A stretch of 64,000 nt of DNA from Herbidospora mongoliensis. GTDB lineage: Bacteria; Actinomycetota; Actinomycetes; Streptosporangiales; Streptosporangiaceae. This document shows, in pieces, positions 1 to 7,821 of this stretch. The notes beneath the pieces were generated by a model. That model worked only from the letters and a program-made list of their open reading frames with translations, was not told the DNA's origin and made no database searches. The DNA lies in contig NZ_BBXD01000009.1 in NCBI RefSeq assembly GCF_001570545.1, positions 124,001 to 188,000 on the forward strand, read 5' to 3'. Position 1 is the stretch's first letter; every line of letters starts with the position of its first letter. The translations under genes were made by a program, and so were the position numbers.

Positions 1-76
1 AGCCCGGGTTGCCGAAGACCGCCTTCACGCCGTGGTGGCGCAGCACCGCGTAGAAGGCTTCGCGCACGTCTGCCAT
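1..76 (-). CDS. ThDP-dependent decarboxylase, N-terminal fragment (benzoylformate decarboxylase-like)
   Basis: Only the first 25 codons lie inside the window, read leftwards from the ATG at 76. They translate to a start of the form MADVREAFYAVLRHHG followed by a VFGNPG stretch. That is the N-terminal pyrimidine-binding signature of thiamine-diphosphate enzymes of the benzoylformate decarboxylase/acetolactate synthase superfamily, with the GNPG loop just before the expected S-T-E. The gene diverges from the metal transporter on its right. The substrate cannot be decided from this fragment; the VREAF...GNPG start is most like benzoylformate decarboxylase-type proteins. Confidence 0.7.
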   Translation of the reverse strand, partial: MADVREAFYAVLRHHGVKAVFGNPG

Positions 77-202
77 TAAGTGAACATATCCGGATTTATC
101 GGAATTGCGCAATTTACGGCATCACGTTTCATCGCTTACTCGATGCGGGAACATTTGACTCGGTGTGGCGATTTCCAAAACCTAACAAATAGGGAAATCA
201 CT

Positions 203-1468
203 GTGATTGCTCGCCCCAATCTCGCTAAATCCGGCATACATCCATCAAATCGGAAAGTTCCCGCGCTGGCGCCCATGTTGGGTCCTGCGTTCGTGGCGGC
301 CATCGCCTACGTCGACCCGGGGAACGTGGCCACCAACCTGACCGCCGGGGCGACGCTCGGCTACCTGCTCGTCTGGGTCGTCGTGGCGGCCAGCCTCGTG
401 GCGATCCTGGTGCAGTTCCAGGCGGCCAAGCTGGGGATGGCGACCGGGCTGAACCTGCCGGAGCTGTGCCGGCGGCGGTTCAGCCGGCGCGGCAGCCTCC
501 TGTTGTGGGTGCAGGCGGAGATCGTCGTGCTGGCCACCGATCTGGCCGAGTTCGTCGGGGCGGCCATCGGGATGCAGCTGCTGTTCGGCATGCCGGTGTG
601 GCTGTCGGCGATCACCACGGCGGTCGTCTCGCTGGCGCTGCTGGAGCTGCGGCGCAAGGGGCGCACCCGGCCGTTCGAGCTGATGAGCGCGGCGGCGCTG
701 ATGTTCGTCGGCGCCGGGGTCGGCTACGACATCGTCGCGACCGGCCACCAGTCGGCGAGCGGGCTGGCCGCCGGGCTCATCCCCAGCCTGGGCGGCGCGG
801 GCGCGCTGTTGCTGGCCATGGGGATCGTCGGCGCGACGGTCATGCCCCACGCGGTCTACCTGCACTCCGCCCTGGTGCAGGGGCGCGGGATGACGACCGA
901 GGCGGCTCGCGCGCAGCCGGGGCTGGTGCGGCGGATCCTGCGGTGGGACTGCTCGCTGGCCCTCGGGGTGGCCACGGTCATCAACGTGTCGATGATCGCG
1001 CTCGGCGCCGGGCTCGGGGTCGCGAGCGGCGGCACCTGGACCGGCGACCTGACCGCCGCCCACGCCCAGCTCGGCACGCTGGCGGGCGGGTTCGCGGCGC
1101 TGGCGTTCGCGGTGGCGCTGCTGTCGTCGGGGCTGTCGTCGTCCGGGATCGGGACGCTCGCCGGTGACGTCGTGATGCGCGGGTTCCTCAACGTGCGGGT
1201 GCCCGTCCACCTGCGGCGGATCGTGACGATGACCCCGGCCGTGCTGGCGCTGCTGTCCGGGGTCTCGCTCACCGATCTGCTGGTGCTGAGTCAGGTGGTC
1301 ATCTCGCTCGGCGTGCCGGTGGTGCTGTTCCTGCTCGTGTACTTCTGCCGCGACCGCGAGCTGATGGGCCCGCTGGTGAACGCGCCCCTCACGACCTGGA
1401 TCGCCGGCACCGCCGCCGCGGTCGTCGCCCTGCTGGGCTGCTCGCTGCCGATCACGATGCTGTTCTGA
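203..1468 (+). CDS. mntH: NRAMP-family divalent metal (Mn2+/Fe2+) transporter
   Basis: 421-residue integral membrane protein of the NRAMP family, proton-coupled importers of Mn2+ and related divalent metals. The diagnostic DPGN motif of helix 1 is present (AYVDPGNVATNL), and the MPHAVYLHSALVQ segment matches helix 6 of the family. About eleven hydrophobic segments can be counted. I prefer the GTG at 203 because AGGGAA lies seven bases upstream; an open frame reaches back to 80, but that part is AT-rich and unlike the family. An internal ATG at 275 is the other possibility. The last bases overlap a small downstream frame as ATGA. No adjacent metal regulator is visible. Confidence 0.9.
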   Translation: MIARPNLAKSGIHPSNRKVPALAPMLGPAFVAAIAYVDPGNVATNLTAGATLGYLLVWVVVAASLVAILVQFQAAKLGMATGLNLPELCRRRFSRRGSLLLWVQAEIVVLATDLAEFVGAAIGMQLLFGMPVWLSAITTAVVSLALLELRRKGRTRPFELMSAAALMFVGAGVGYDIVATGHQSASGLAAGLIPSLGGAGALLLAMGIVGATVMPHAVYLHSALVQGRGMTTEAARAQPGLVRRILRWDCSLALGVATVINVSMIALGAGLGVASGGTWTGDLTAAHAQLGTLAGGFAALAFAVALLSSGLSSSGIGTLAGDVVMRGFLNVRVPVHLRRIVTMTPAVLALLSGVSLTDLLVLSQVVISLGVPVVLFLLVYFCRDRELMGPLVNAPLTTWIAGTAAAVVALLGCSLPITMLF

Positions 1469-1692
1469 TGACCGTCCGGGGCAAGGTGCGGGTCTGCGCC
1501 GTGCTGACCGCCGTCTGTTTCCTGCTGGACGTCGACCTCCGGCTCACCCTGACGCTCCTTGCGCTGGCTTCACTTGCTCACGGGGTCGCTGGGATTGACG
1601 CGCGGCACGAAAAGCGGGTCGATCGGAGTGAAGGGAAATTGCGGGAGGTCCCTTTCGGGGAGGGCGAAACTCGCCGCGAGGACTTCGCGTGA
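1468..1692 (+). CDS. Possible small membrane protein, perhaps truncated
   Basis: 74-codon frame whose ATG overlaps the stop of the NRAMP gene (ATGA), which is the only strong reason to believe it. The first 35 residues are hydrophobic (AVLTAVCFLL, LTLTLLALASLA) and could form one or two membrane segments. The rest is charged and lies antisense to the 3' end of the bicupin gene. That suggests a gene whose 3' part was replaced, or a chance frame. I do not recognise a family. Confidence 0.25.
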   Translation: MTVRGKVRVCAVLTAVCFLLDVDLRLTLTLLALASLAHGVAGIDARHEKRVDRSEGKLREVPFGEGETRREDFA

Positions 1693-2610
1693 GAACGCCG
1701 TCGCGGTGGCCCTATATCCGATGTCGGCGGGCATCGGCTGGTCGAAGAAAATGAGGAAGTGGATTTCCTCGTCGCCGATGACCTCGATGTGGTGCGGATA
1801 GGCCCTCGGCACGAAATAGACGTCGCCGGGGCCGAGCAGATATTCGTCCAGGCTGAGATCGGGGTCGAGCACGCGCATCCGCGCGTGGCCCTTGGCGACG
1901 TAGCCCATCTCGGCGGTCACCGGATGCCAGTGCGGCTCCCGCATGCCGCTCTCCTTGACGCGGAGCGAATACATCGAGATGTCGTCGAGCGCGGCCCAGA
2001 ACTGGCTCCGCGCCATCCGCGCGTCGCCATACGAATAGGTCAGCACCGGGGCCTGGCTCTCGATGTCGAACAGCCGCGCATTGGGCAGACCGACATTCGA
2101 CGACAGGTCGATCGAGCCGTTCCGCCGCACGATCTGCTGGGCCGGGGACCGGTCGAAGTCCTTGAACGCCGCGGCCTTCAGGTCGAAGGTGTTGCCGAGC
2201 ACCGCGTCGGTCATCGCGGTGAAACTGTCGCGCACCGAGAAGTGCTGCGGCCGCTCGTTCCGCAGGGCCAGCACGAGCTCCGCCCGGTCGTCGCCGATGT
2301 TCTCGATGTGATAAACCGCGCCCGACTCGACGTGGTACATCTGCCCGGGCCGCACGATGAACGACGCGAACGTGTCGAGGTTGCCCAGGATCGACACCAG
2401 CACCGTGCCGGAGACGCAGTAGGCGAGCTGGTTGGCGTTGATGTTCCACTGCGGTTCGCGGATCGCGCCCGGCTCCAGGACGAGCCGCTTGAGCGAGAGC
2501 TTGTCCAGAATCGGCATCACCTTCTCGTCGACCATGGTGACGGAGCCGAGTTCGTTCTCGAACATGGGCCGGACGTTCGCCAGCGTGGTGATGTGAGGCG
2601 ATTTGCGCAT
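1570..2610 (-). CDS. Bicupin (oxalate-decarboxylase-like fold), metal site only in the C-terminal cupin
   Basis: 346-residue protein with two cupin barrels, resembling the oxalate decarboxylase-type bicupin superfamily. The C-terminal cupin has an intact metal set: H227 and H229 in REPHWHP, E234 in TAEMGYV, and H273/H274 in AYPHH. At the equivalent place the N-terminal cupin reads REPQWNINANQLAYC, so both His ligands are replaced (Q54, N56) and the Glu is Q61; only H101 remains. The protein is therefore probably mononuclear per chain. There is no signal peptide, so it should be cytoplasmic. The reaction cannot be inferred from the sequence. It is a lone gene, tail-to-tail with the NRAMP region. 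Confidence 0.8.
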   Translation of the reverse strand: MRKSPHITTLANVRPMFENELGSVTMVDEKVMPILDKLSLKRLVLEPGAIREPQWNINANQLAYCVSGTVLVSILGNLDTFASFIVRPGQMYHVESGAVYHIENIGDDRAELVLALRNERPQHFSVRDSFTAMTDAVLGNTFDLKAAAFKDFDRSPAQQIVRRNGSIDLSSNVGLPNARLFDIESQAPVLTYSYGDARMARSQFWAALDDISMYSLRVKESGMREPHWHPVTAEMGYVAKGHARMRVLDPDLSLDEYLLGPGDVYFVPRAYPHHIEVIGDEEIHFLIFFDQPMPADIGYRATATAFSREVLAASFALPERDLPQFPFTPIDPLFVPRVNPSDPVSK

Positions 2611-2700
2611 GGTCTTCCCCCAGGATGCCGAACTGTTTTCCCAGGTTAATCAGCATGTATCCGATATCGGAGGATGGACACGCTTGGGATAGGGTGCGAC

Positions 2701-2777
2701 GGCACGGTCGTAGCGCAGAGGTCGTCGCGCCCCAATTCGATGCGGAGGACGCCGGTTCGAATCCGGTCGGCCGTGCC
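2701..2777 (+). ncRNA. tRNA-like element (degenerate tRNA or conserved tRNA-like RNA)
   Basis: A cloverleaf-like sequence. The acceptor stem ACGGTCG (2704-2710) pairs with CGGCCGT (2768-2774) and extends outward by GGC/GCC to ten pairs. The D-like arm has stem GCGC (2713-2716 with 2727-2730). A canonical T-arm is present, GCCGG-TTCGAAT-CCGGT (2751-2767). The anticodon arm (about 2732-2748) pairs poorly, lacks a clear U33 and gives no convincing anticodon; the variable region is only two bases. No CCA is encoded, and a run of five T follows at 2778-2782. It lies just upstream of the SDR-MoxR-VWA cassette, so it may be that operon's RNA component rather than a translating tRNA. Confidence 0.6.
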
Positions 2778-2801
2778 TTTTTCTTCGCCGGAGGGGGACT
2801 C

Positions 2802-4142
2802 GTGGCTTCTGACGTGGAGACCTGCCTGCGAATACTCGCGGAGGCCCGCGCCGCCGACCCCGACGACCCGCGCTGGGCGACGGTCCGGGACGCCGCCGCG
2901 CAGGTCTACCGGGCGGGCAAGAAGGCACGCAAAGCGGCCCGGCACGCCGACCGCAGGCAGCACGACGACACCGCCTCCGCCGCGACCGAACGCCACCGCA
3001 GCCAGAACCCCGCCTCCGCGCCATCGGAGCCCGTTCCGCCTGCGGGCTTACGGCCGCTGGTCGGCACCAGGCGCTGCTACACCTGCAAGGCCGTCTACGG
3101 CCTGGTGCACCCGGTCTACCACCTGCTCTGTCCCGGCTGCGCCGAGGAGAACCTGGCCCGCCGCGTCGCCCGCTGCGACCTGCGCGGACGCCGGGCCCTG
3201 ATCACCGGCGGCCGGGTGAAGATCGGCTTCCAGACCGCGCTGAAGCTGCTGCGCGACGGCGCGGAGGTCCTCGTGACCACCCGCTTCCCCGCCGACGCGA
3301 CCCGCCGCTTCGCCGCGGTCCCGGACGCGGCCGAGTGGCTCGACCGGCTCCACGTCCACGGCGTCGACCTGCTCGACCTGCCCGGTGTGGCGGCCCTGCT
3401 GAAGACCGTCCACGACCGCTTCGACCACCTCGACATCCTCGTCAACAACGCGGCCCAGACGATCCGCCGCCCCGCCGCCTACCACCGCGAGGTGCGGGCG
3501 GCCGAGAGCCTGCCGGCGGAGGGCTTGGCCGCCCGTGTCCGCCTCACGAGCAGCGCCTCGACGGAGATCAGCCCTGCGGCCACGGCCACGTCGACCTCGG
3601 CGGACGAGATCGAGTCGCTTTTCCCCGCCGGTCTGCTCGACGAGAGCGGGCAGCCGCTCGATCTGCGGGAGCGCAACAGCTGGAGTCTGCGGCTGCACGA
3701 GGTCGACGCCGCCGAGTGGCTGGAGGTGCAGCTCGTGAACTCGTTCGCGCCGTTCCTGCTCACCTCGCGGCTACGGGGGCTGCTGGAGGCCTCCCCTCAT
3801 CCCGATCGGTACGTCGTGCAGGTCTCCGCGATGGAGGGCAGCTTCTCCCGCGAGAACAAGACCGTGCGCCATCCCCACACGAACATGGCCAAGGCCGGGC
3901 TGAACATGCTCACCCGCACCGCCGCACCCGACTACGCCGCGAGCGGCATCCACATGAACAGCGTGGACACCGGGTGGTGCACCGACGAGCGCCCTCATCC
4001 GGAGAAGGCGAACAGCAGGTTCCGGCCGCCGCTCGACGTCATCGACGGGGCGGCGCGGGTCTACGACCCGATCGTCCGGGGGGTCGGCGGCCGGCCCGTA
4101 TCCGGATTTTTCCTGAAGGACTTCCGACCGGTGGAGTGGTGA
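2802..4142 (+). CDS. SDR-family oxidoreductase with N-terminal zinc-ribbon-like domain
   Basis: 446 residues from a GTG at 2802 preceded by GGAGGGGG. Residues 1-75 are charged and helical. Around residues 90-115 a CYTCK...CPGC pattern gives two CxxC pairs that could bind Zn. A Rossmann SDR domain follows, with RRALITGGRVKIGF as the dinucleotide loop (the usual GxxxGxG is altered) and LDILVNNAAQT as the NNAG-equivalent. The usual YxxxK active site is not clear: the expected region reads HPHTNMAKAGLNMLTR, keeping a Lys but no Tyr four residues before it. It may bind a nucleotide without normal SDR chemistry. It heads a co-directional cassette and overlaps the next coding region by GTGA at 4139. 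Confidence 0.75.
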   Translation: MASDVETCLRILAEARAADPDDPRWATVRDAAAQVYRAGKKARKAARHADRRQHDDTASAATERHRSQNPASAPSEPVPPAGLRPLVGTRRCYTCKAVYGLVHPVYHLLCPGCAEENLARRVARCDLRGRRALITGGRVKIGFQTALKLLRDGAEVLVTTRFPADATRRFAAVPDAAEWLDRLHVHGVDLLDLPGVAALLKTVHDRFDHLDILVNNAAQTIRRPAAYHREVRAAESLPAEGLAARVRLTSSASTEISPAATATSTSADEIESLFPAGLLDESGQPLDLRERNSWSLRLHEVDAAEWLEVQLVNSFAPFLLTSRLRGLLEASPHPDRYVVQVSAMEGSFSRENKTVRHPHTNMAKAGLNMLTRTAAPDYAASGIHMNSVDTGWCTDERPHPEKANSRFRPPLDVIDGAARVYDPIVRGVGGRPVSGFFLKDFRPVEW

Positions 4143-4187
4143 ACGTGAAGCCTGTGCCCGTACGCTGCCCGGCCATCGAGCACCCCG

Positions 4188-5018
4188 ATGTCCCCCTGGC
4201 CGCACCGGCGGACCCTCTACCTGGGCTGCAACCGCATCGGCCCGGGCGGCACGGCGGCCCTGGCCGACCGGCTGGGCGACGACGACACCGTGCGGGCGCT
4301 GTGGCTCAAGCGGAACCCTGTCGGCGAGGAGGGCGTGCGCGCGCTGGCCGCGATGCTCGGCCGGAACACCACGCTGCGCACCCTCGACCTGTTCAACACC
4401 GGCCTGTCGATGAGCTCGCTGGAACTGCTGGTCACGGCGCTGATGAGCAGGCGGACACCGCTGGAGCGGCTGTTCCTCGGCGGCAACGGGCTCGGCCCGG
4501 ACGCCGCGCCGCTGCTGGCCGCGCTGATCTCCGGCGCGGGCCTGCGGGAGCTCTACCTCCAGTCCAACCACCTGGGCGACGAGGGCGCGGCCGTTCTGGC
4601 CGCCGCAGGCGATCCCGATCGTCCGGTGCGGCTGGGACTCGGCGGCAACGGCATCGGCCCGCGCGGCGCGACGGCTCTCGCCGGCGCGCTCGCCGGCATC
4701 GAGACCCTCGATCTCGGACGCCCTCTCTCGGAACGCAGCCTCGGCGCGCCCCCCAACACGACCGGCGACGAAGGCGCGCAGGCCCTGGCCACCGCCCTGG
4801 CGGGCAGCCCGCTGCGCCGTCTGGAGCTTCGTCACACCGGCCTCACCGGACGGGGCGCGAAGGGCCTGCTGGCGCGGGTCCCCGACGACACCCGCCTGGA
4901 GTACGTCGGCCTCGGCCCCGGCCTGCCCCGCAGGGTCAAGCGGTCGTTCACCGCGCGCCTGCGCCCGGCCGGTCCCGGCCACCCCGACCTGATCGCGATC
5001 GGCAGCCTCTTCCGATGA
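4188..5018 (+). CDS. Leucine-rich repeat protein (ribonuclease-inhibitor type repeats)
   Basis: 276 residues from the first ATG in this frame. It contains roughly eight 28-residue LRR units of the ribonuclease-inhibitor/RanGAP kind, for example LYLGCNRIGPGGTAALADRL, LWLKRNPVGEEGVRALAAML and LFLGGNGLGPDAAPLLAAL. It is presumably a cytoplasmic binding scaffold. The 5' end is uncertain: a GTG at 4139 overlaps the SDR stop (GTGA), as expected for coupled genes here, but that frame (frame 2) differs from the LRR frame, which has a stop at 4146-4148. Either the gene starts at 4188 or a small indel near 4190 has broken an originally longer N-terminus. The 3' end overlaps the ankyrin gene by ATGA. 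Confidence 0.75.
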   Translation: MSPWPHRRTLYLGCNRIGPGGTAALADRLGDDDTVRALWLKRNPVGEEGVRALAAMLGRNTTLRTLDLFNTGLSMSSLELLVTALMSRRTPLERLFLGGNGLGPDAAPLLAALISGAGLRELYLQSNHLGDEGAAVLAAAGDPDRPVRLGLGGNGIGPRGATALAGALAGIETLDLGRPLSERSLGAPPNTTGDEGAQALATALAGSPLRRLELRHTGLTGRGAKGLLARVPDDTRLEYVGLGPGLPRRVKRSFTARLRPAGPGHPDLIAIGSLFR

Positions 5019-6592
5019 CCATGTCTTCGGCCCGTGAGGACCTGAGCCGCTGGCACCAGGCCCGCCGCTACTCCGTCCCCCGCTGGATGATCGAAGAGGC
5101 CACCGAACGCCGTCTGGCCGGCGACTGGCAGGCCGCCTGCGCGGTCGCGGACGTGGACATCGCCTTCGACCCGGCGGATGTGACCCCCGAGATCGAGGCG
5201 GACCTGCGGCATCTCGTCCCGGACCTGCTGCGCTGGCATGTCCCTCGCGGCTCGAACAGCGCCGGGACCATGGCCACCCTCCTGCACGTCACCCTCGCCA
5301 GATACGGCCCCGGCCACGAACTCCAGGCCACCACCCCCCACCTGAGCGAAGGCCCGCAACGGCTGACGCTGCGCCTCGGCCCCGCCCAGCGAGACGATGA
5401 CCACTACGGCGTCGAGAACGCCGACTGGACGTCCGCCCGCCACCTCTGGGACGCCCGGCACACCGCCGAGCTGCGCGAACGCGGCGGCGGGAACGACCAC
5501 GCGACCGCCCTCCACGCCGAGGGCAAGGTCGAGGAGGCCTTCGCGGCGGCCGGGGTGGAACTGGAGATCGTCCCGTTCAGCCGCGAGCGGTTCCGGACGC
5601 GCGACCACCTCGACATGCTCGCCCACATGCCGCTGGACATCGCGCGGCTGAAGACCGAGGTCGCCCTGCTGACCGCCCGTGGCGTGGACAAGCAGTTCCG
5701 CGTCATGTGCCCTGAGTGGCCGTACATGATCTTGCTTGAGCCCTCGCGAGAGGGCCTCAAAGCCCGGGTCCTCGGCGAGCGGGAAGACCACCCCCACACC
5801 GAACTGACCGAGGTCCACTGGCGCCGCCTGCCCGACCTCGACCTGCTGCGCGCCGGCCTGCTGACCCCCGACGAACTGCACCCGCTGGTCCGCGAGGCGC
5901 TCTTCCCCGACCTCCCGCCGGGTGAGTCCGGGCCGTGGGGGCCCGACCTTCCCCACCCGGTGCGGGTGCGCTGCGGCGGCGAGTGGCACGAGGTCGTCTC
6001 CGGCGGCGGGACCCTTCAGATCCCGCACAGCGAGGACGAACAGCGCCGCGAACGCGCCATGCGCGCCCTGGGCGGCGCCGTGGCCGGCTGTTTCGCGGCG
6101 CAGCGGTCGTGGACGTCGGGCCAGGGGAAACTGCCCAAGAAGCTGCGCTTCCAGCGGCGGAACCTGTTCATGCACGCCCAGCACGGCGACACCCAGGCGG
6201 TCCTCCGGCTCCTCGACGACGGGCTCGACCCCCGAATCCGGGACGGCCGGCAGCGCACCCTCCTCCACATCCTGCACCTGGTCGACTGGGAACTCCTGCT
6301 GCCCCGCCTCCTGGAGGCGGGGCTCGACGTGGACGCCGTCGACTACCAGGAACGCACCCCGCTGCACCACGCGGTCGCCTCCTATGGGTCACCCGCGCTG
6401 GTCGAGGCGCTGCGCGCGGCGGGGGCATCGATCGACGTGGTCGACTGGGAGGACTGGTCCCTGGCCGACATGATCCGCCGCCGCAGACGGAAGGACCTGG
6501 CCGACCTGCGCGCGGAGATCGAACGCGACCACCCCGGCATCGGCATCGGCTACGAGAGCGACGGAGACGAAGACGAAGACGACGAGGAATGA
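5015..6592 (+). CDS. Ankyrin-repeat protein with long uncharacterised N-terminal region
   Basis: 525 residues, starting at an ATG that overlaps the LRR stop. The first 380 residues match no domain I can name. They include a DLLRWHVPRG segment and an acidic, Trp-rich middle. Residues about 385-480 hold three ankyrin repeats (LFMHAQHGDTQAVLRLLDDG, TLLHILHLVDWELLLPRLLE, TPLHHAVASYGSPALVEALR). The C-terminus is a highly acidic tail (DGDEDEDDEE). As with the LRR protein beside it, a scaffold or target-recognition role is likely, here in a module with a MoxR ATPase and a VWA protein. Cytoplasmic. Confidence 0.75.
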   Translation: MTMSSAREDLSRWHQARRYSVPRWMIEEATERRLAGDWQAACAVADVDIAFDPADVTPEIEADLRHLVPDLLRWHVPRGSNSAGTMATLLHVTLARYGPGHELQATTPHLSEGPQRLTLRLGPAQRDDDHYGVENADWTSARHLWDARHTAELRERGGGNDHATALHAEGKVEEAFAAAGVELEIVPFSRERFRTRDHLDMLAHMPLDIARLKTEVALLTARGVDKQFRVMCPEWPYMILLEPSREGLKARVLGEREDHPHTELTEVHWRRLPDLDLLRAGLLTPDELHPLVREALFPDLPPGESGPWGPDLPHPVRVRCGGEWHEVVSGGGTLQIPHSEDEQRRERAMRALGGAVAGCFAAQRSWTSGQGKLPKKLRFQRRNLFMHAQHGDTQAVLRLLDDGLDPRIRDGRQRTLLHILHLVDWELLLPRLLEAGLDVDAVDYQERTPLHHAVASYGSPALVEALRAAGASIDVVDWEDWSLADMIRRRRRKDLADLRAEIERDHPGIGIGYESDGDEDEDDEE

Positions 6593-6638
6593 CGCACGGA
6601 TCCCGGTCACGTTCCGGCTGCGGCGGGGACGGTGAAGG

Positions 6639-7808
6639 GTGAGCCAGGGCAACCTCGCCGCGGCCGACGAGCTGAACCGGCGGCTGCGGGTCTTCCGGAC
6701 CGAACCGGCCGCCAGCGTCCAGCTGGAGGCGCTCGCGCTGGCCGTCTCGGCGAACCTGCCCGTGCTGCTGTGGGGTGAGCCGGGGATCGGGAAGTCGGCC
6801 GGGCTGGAGCAGCTCGCGGACGGGCTCGGGCTGCCGCTGGAGACGGTCATCGCGAGCGTGCACGAACCCTCCGACTTCGCCGGGCTGCCGATCGTCGGCG
6901 ACGACCCGGCCGTGACGGGGGTGCCGATGGCGCCGCCCGACTGGGCCGTCCGGGTGGCCACGGCCGGCCGGGGGCTGGTGTTCTTCGACGAGTTGTCGTC
7001 CGCGCCGCCCGCCGTGCAGGCCGCGCTGCTGCGGGTGGTGCTGGAACGGCGGGTCGGCAGCCTCGGGTTGCCGGAGCCGGTGCGCGTCGTGGCCGCCGCG
7101 AACCCGCCGTCGAGCGCGGCCGACGGGTGGCATCTGAGCCCGCCGCTGGCCAACCGCTTCGTGCACCTGCGCTGGACCCACGACCCCCGGACCGTCGCCC
7201 GGGGGCTGGCGGGGACCTGGCCGACGGCGCGCATCCCGTCGATCGACGCGGGCCGGATCCCGGGCGCGGTGGCGCGGGCCAGGGGCGCGGTGTCCGGGTT
7301 CCTCACCGCGCGCCCCGGGCTGGTGCATCACCTGCCCGCCGACGCGGAGAGCCGGGGCGGCGCGTGGCCGTCGCCGCGCACGTGGGAGATGGCACTGAAG
7401 CTGCTCGCGACGGCCTATGCGGCCGGGACCGGCCGGGAGGCGCTGGCGGCCGCGGTGGTCGGCGCGGTGGGCGACGGCGCGGGCGTCGAACTCATCTCCT
7501 ACCTGGAGGAACTCGACCTGCCCGACCCGGACAAGGTACTGGCCGACCCGGACGCGTTCAAGCTGCCGGAGCGCGGCGACCGGCAACTCGCGTTCCTCAC
7601 CGCGGTCGTGGCGGCCGTGCAGGGCGACCTGACCCAGCGGCGCTGGGAGGCCGGGTGGGCGGTGCTGGCCAAGGCGGTCGACGCCGGCGTGCCCGACGTG
7701 GCGGCGCGGGCGGCGATGGATCTGGCCGCGATGCGCGACCTCGACTGGCCGGTGCCCCCGGGCATCGACGCGTTCGTGGACCTCTTGCGGCTGTCCGGCG
7801 CCTTCTGA
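6639..7808 (+). CDS. MoxR-type AAA+ ATPase
   Basis: 389 residues from a GTG at 6639. Walker A is GEPGIGKS (46-53) and Walker B is GLVFFDEL (112-119). The AAANPP sensor-1 region and a SPPLANRFVH arginine-finger region follow. This arrangement is typical of MoxR AAA+ proteins that work as chaperone-like motors with a VWA partner, and such a partner is encoded immediately downstream. The C-terminal 120 residues form the helical lid. It sits 46 bases after the ankyrin gene, and the VWA gene follows after 13 bases, so co-transcription is very likely. The substrate is unknown. Confidence 0.88.
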   Translation: MSQGNLAAADELNRRLRVFRTEPAASVQLEALALAVSANLPVLLWGEPGIGKSAGLEQLADGLGLPLETVIASVHEPSDFAGLPIVGDDPAVTGVPMAPPDWAVRVATAGRGLVFFDELSSAPPAVQAALLRVVLERRVGSLGLPEPVRVVAAANPPSSAADGWHLSPPLANRFVHLRWTHDPRTVARGLAGTWPTARIPSIDAGRIPGAVARARGAVSGFLTARPGLVHHLPADAESRGGAWPSPRTWEMALKLLATAYAAGTGREALAAAVVGAVGDGAGVELISYLEELDLPDPDKVLADPDAFKLPERGDRQLAFLTAVVAAVQGDLTQRRWEAGWAVLAKAVDAGVPDVAARAAMDLAAMRDLDWPVPPGIDAFVDLLRLSGAF

Positions 7809-7821
7809 CGATGGATCGGCT

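Noticed and set aside
3335-6592. 1085-codon open frame crossing the SDR, LRR and ankyrin genes
   Set aside because: Its first half is a low-complexity Arg/Pro/Gly shadow of the SDR and LRR frames; only the part from 5015 is real.
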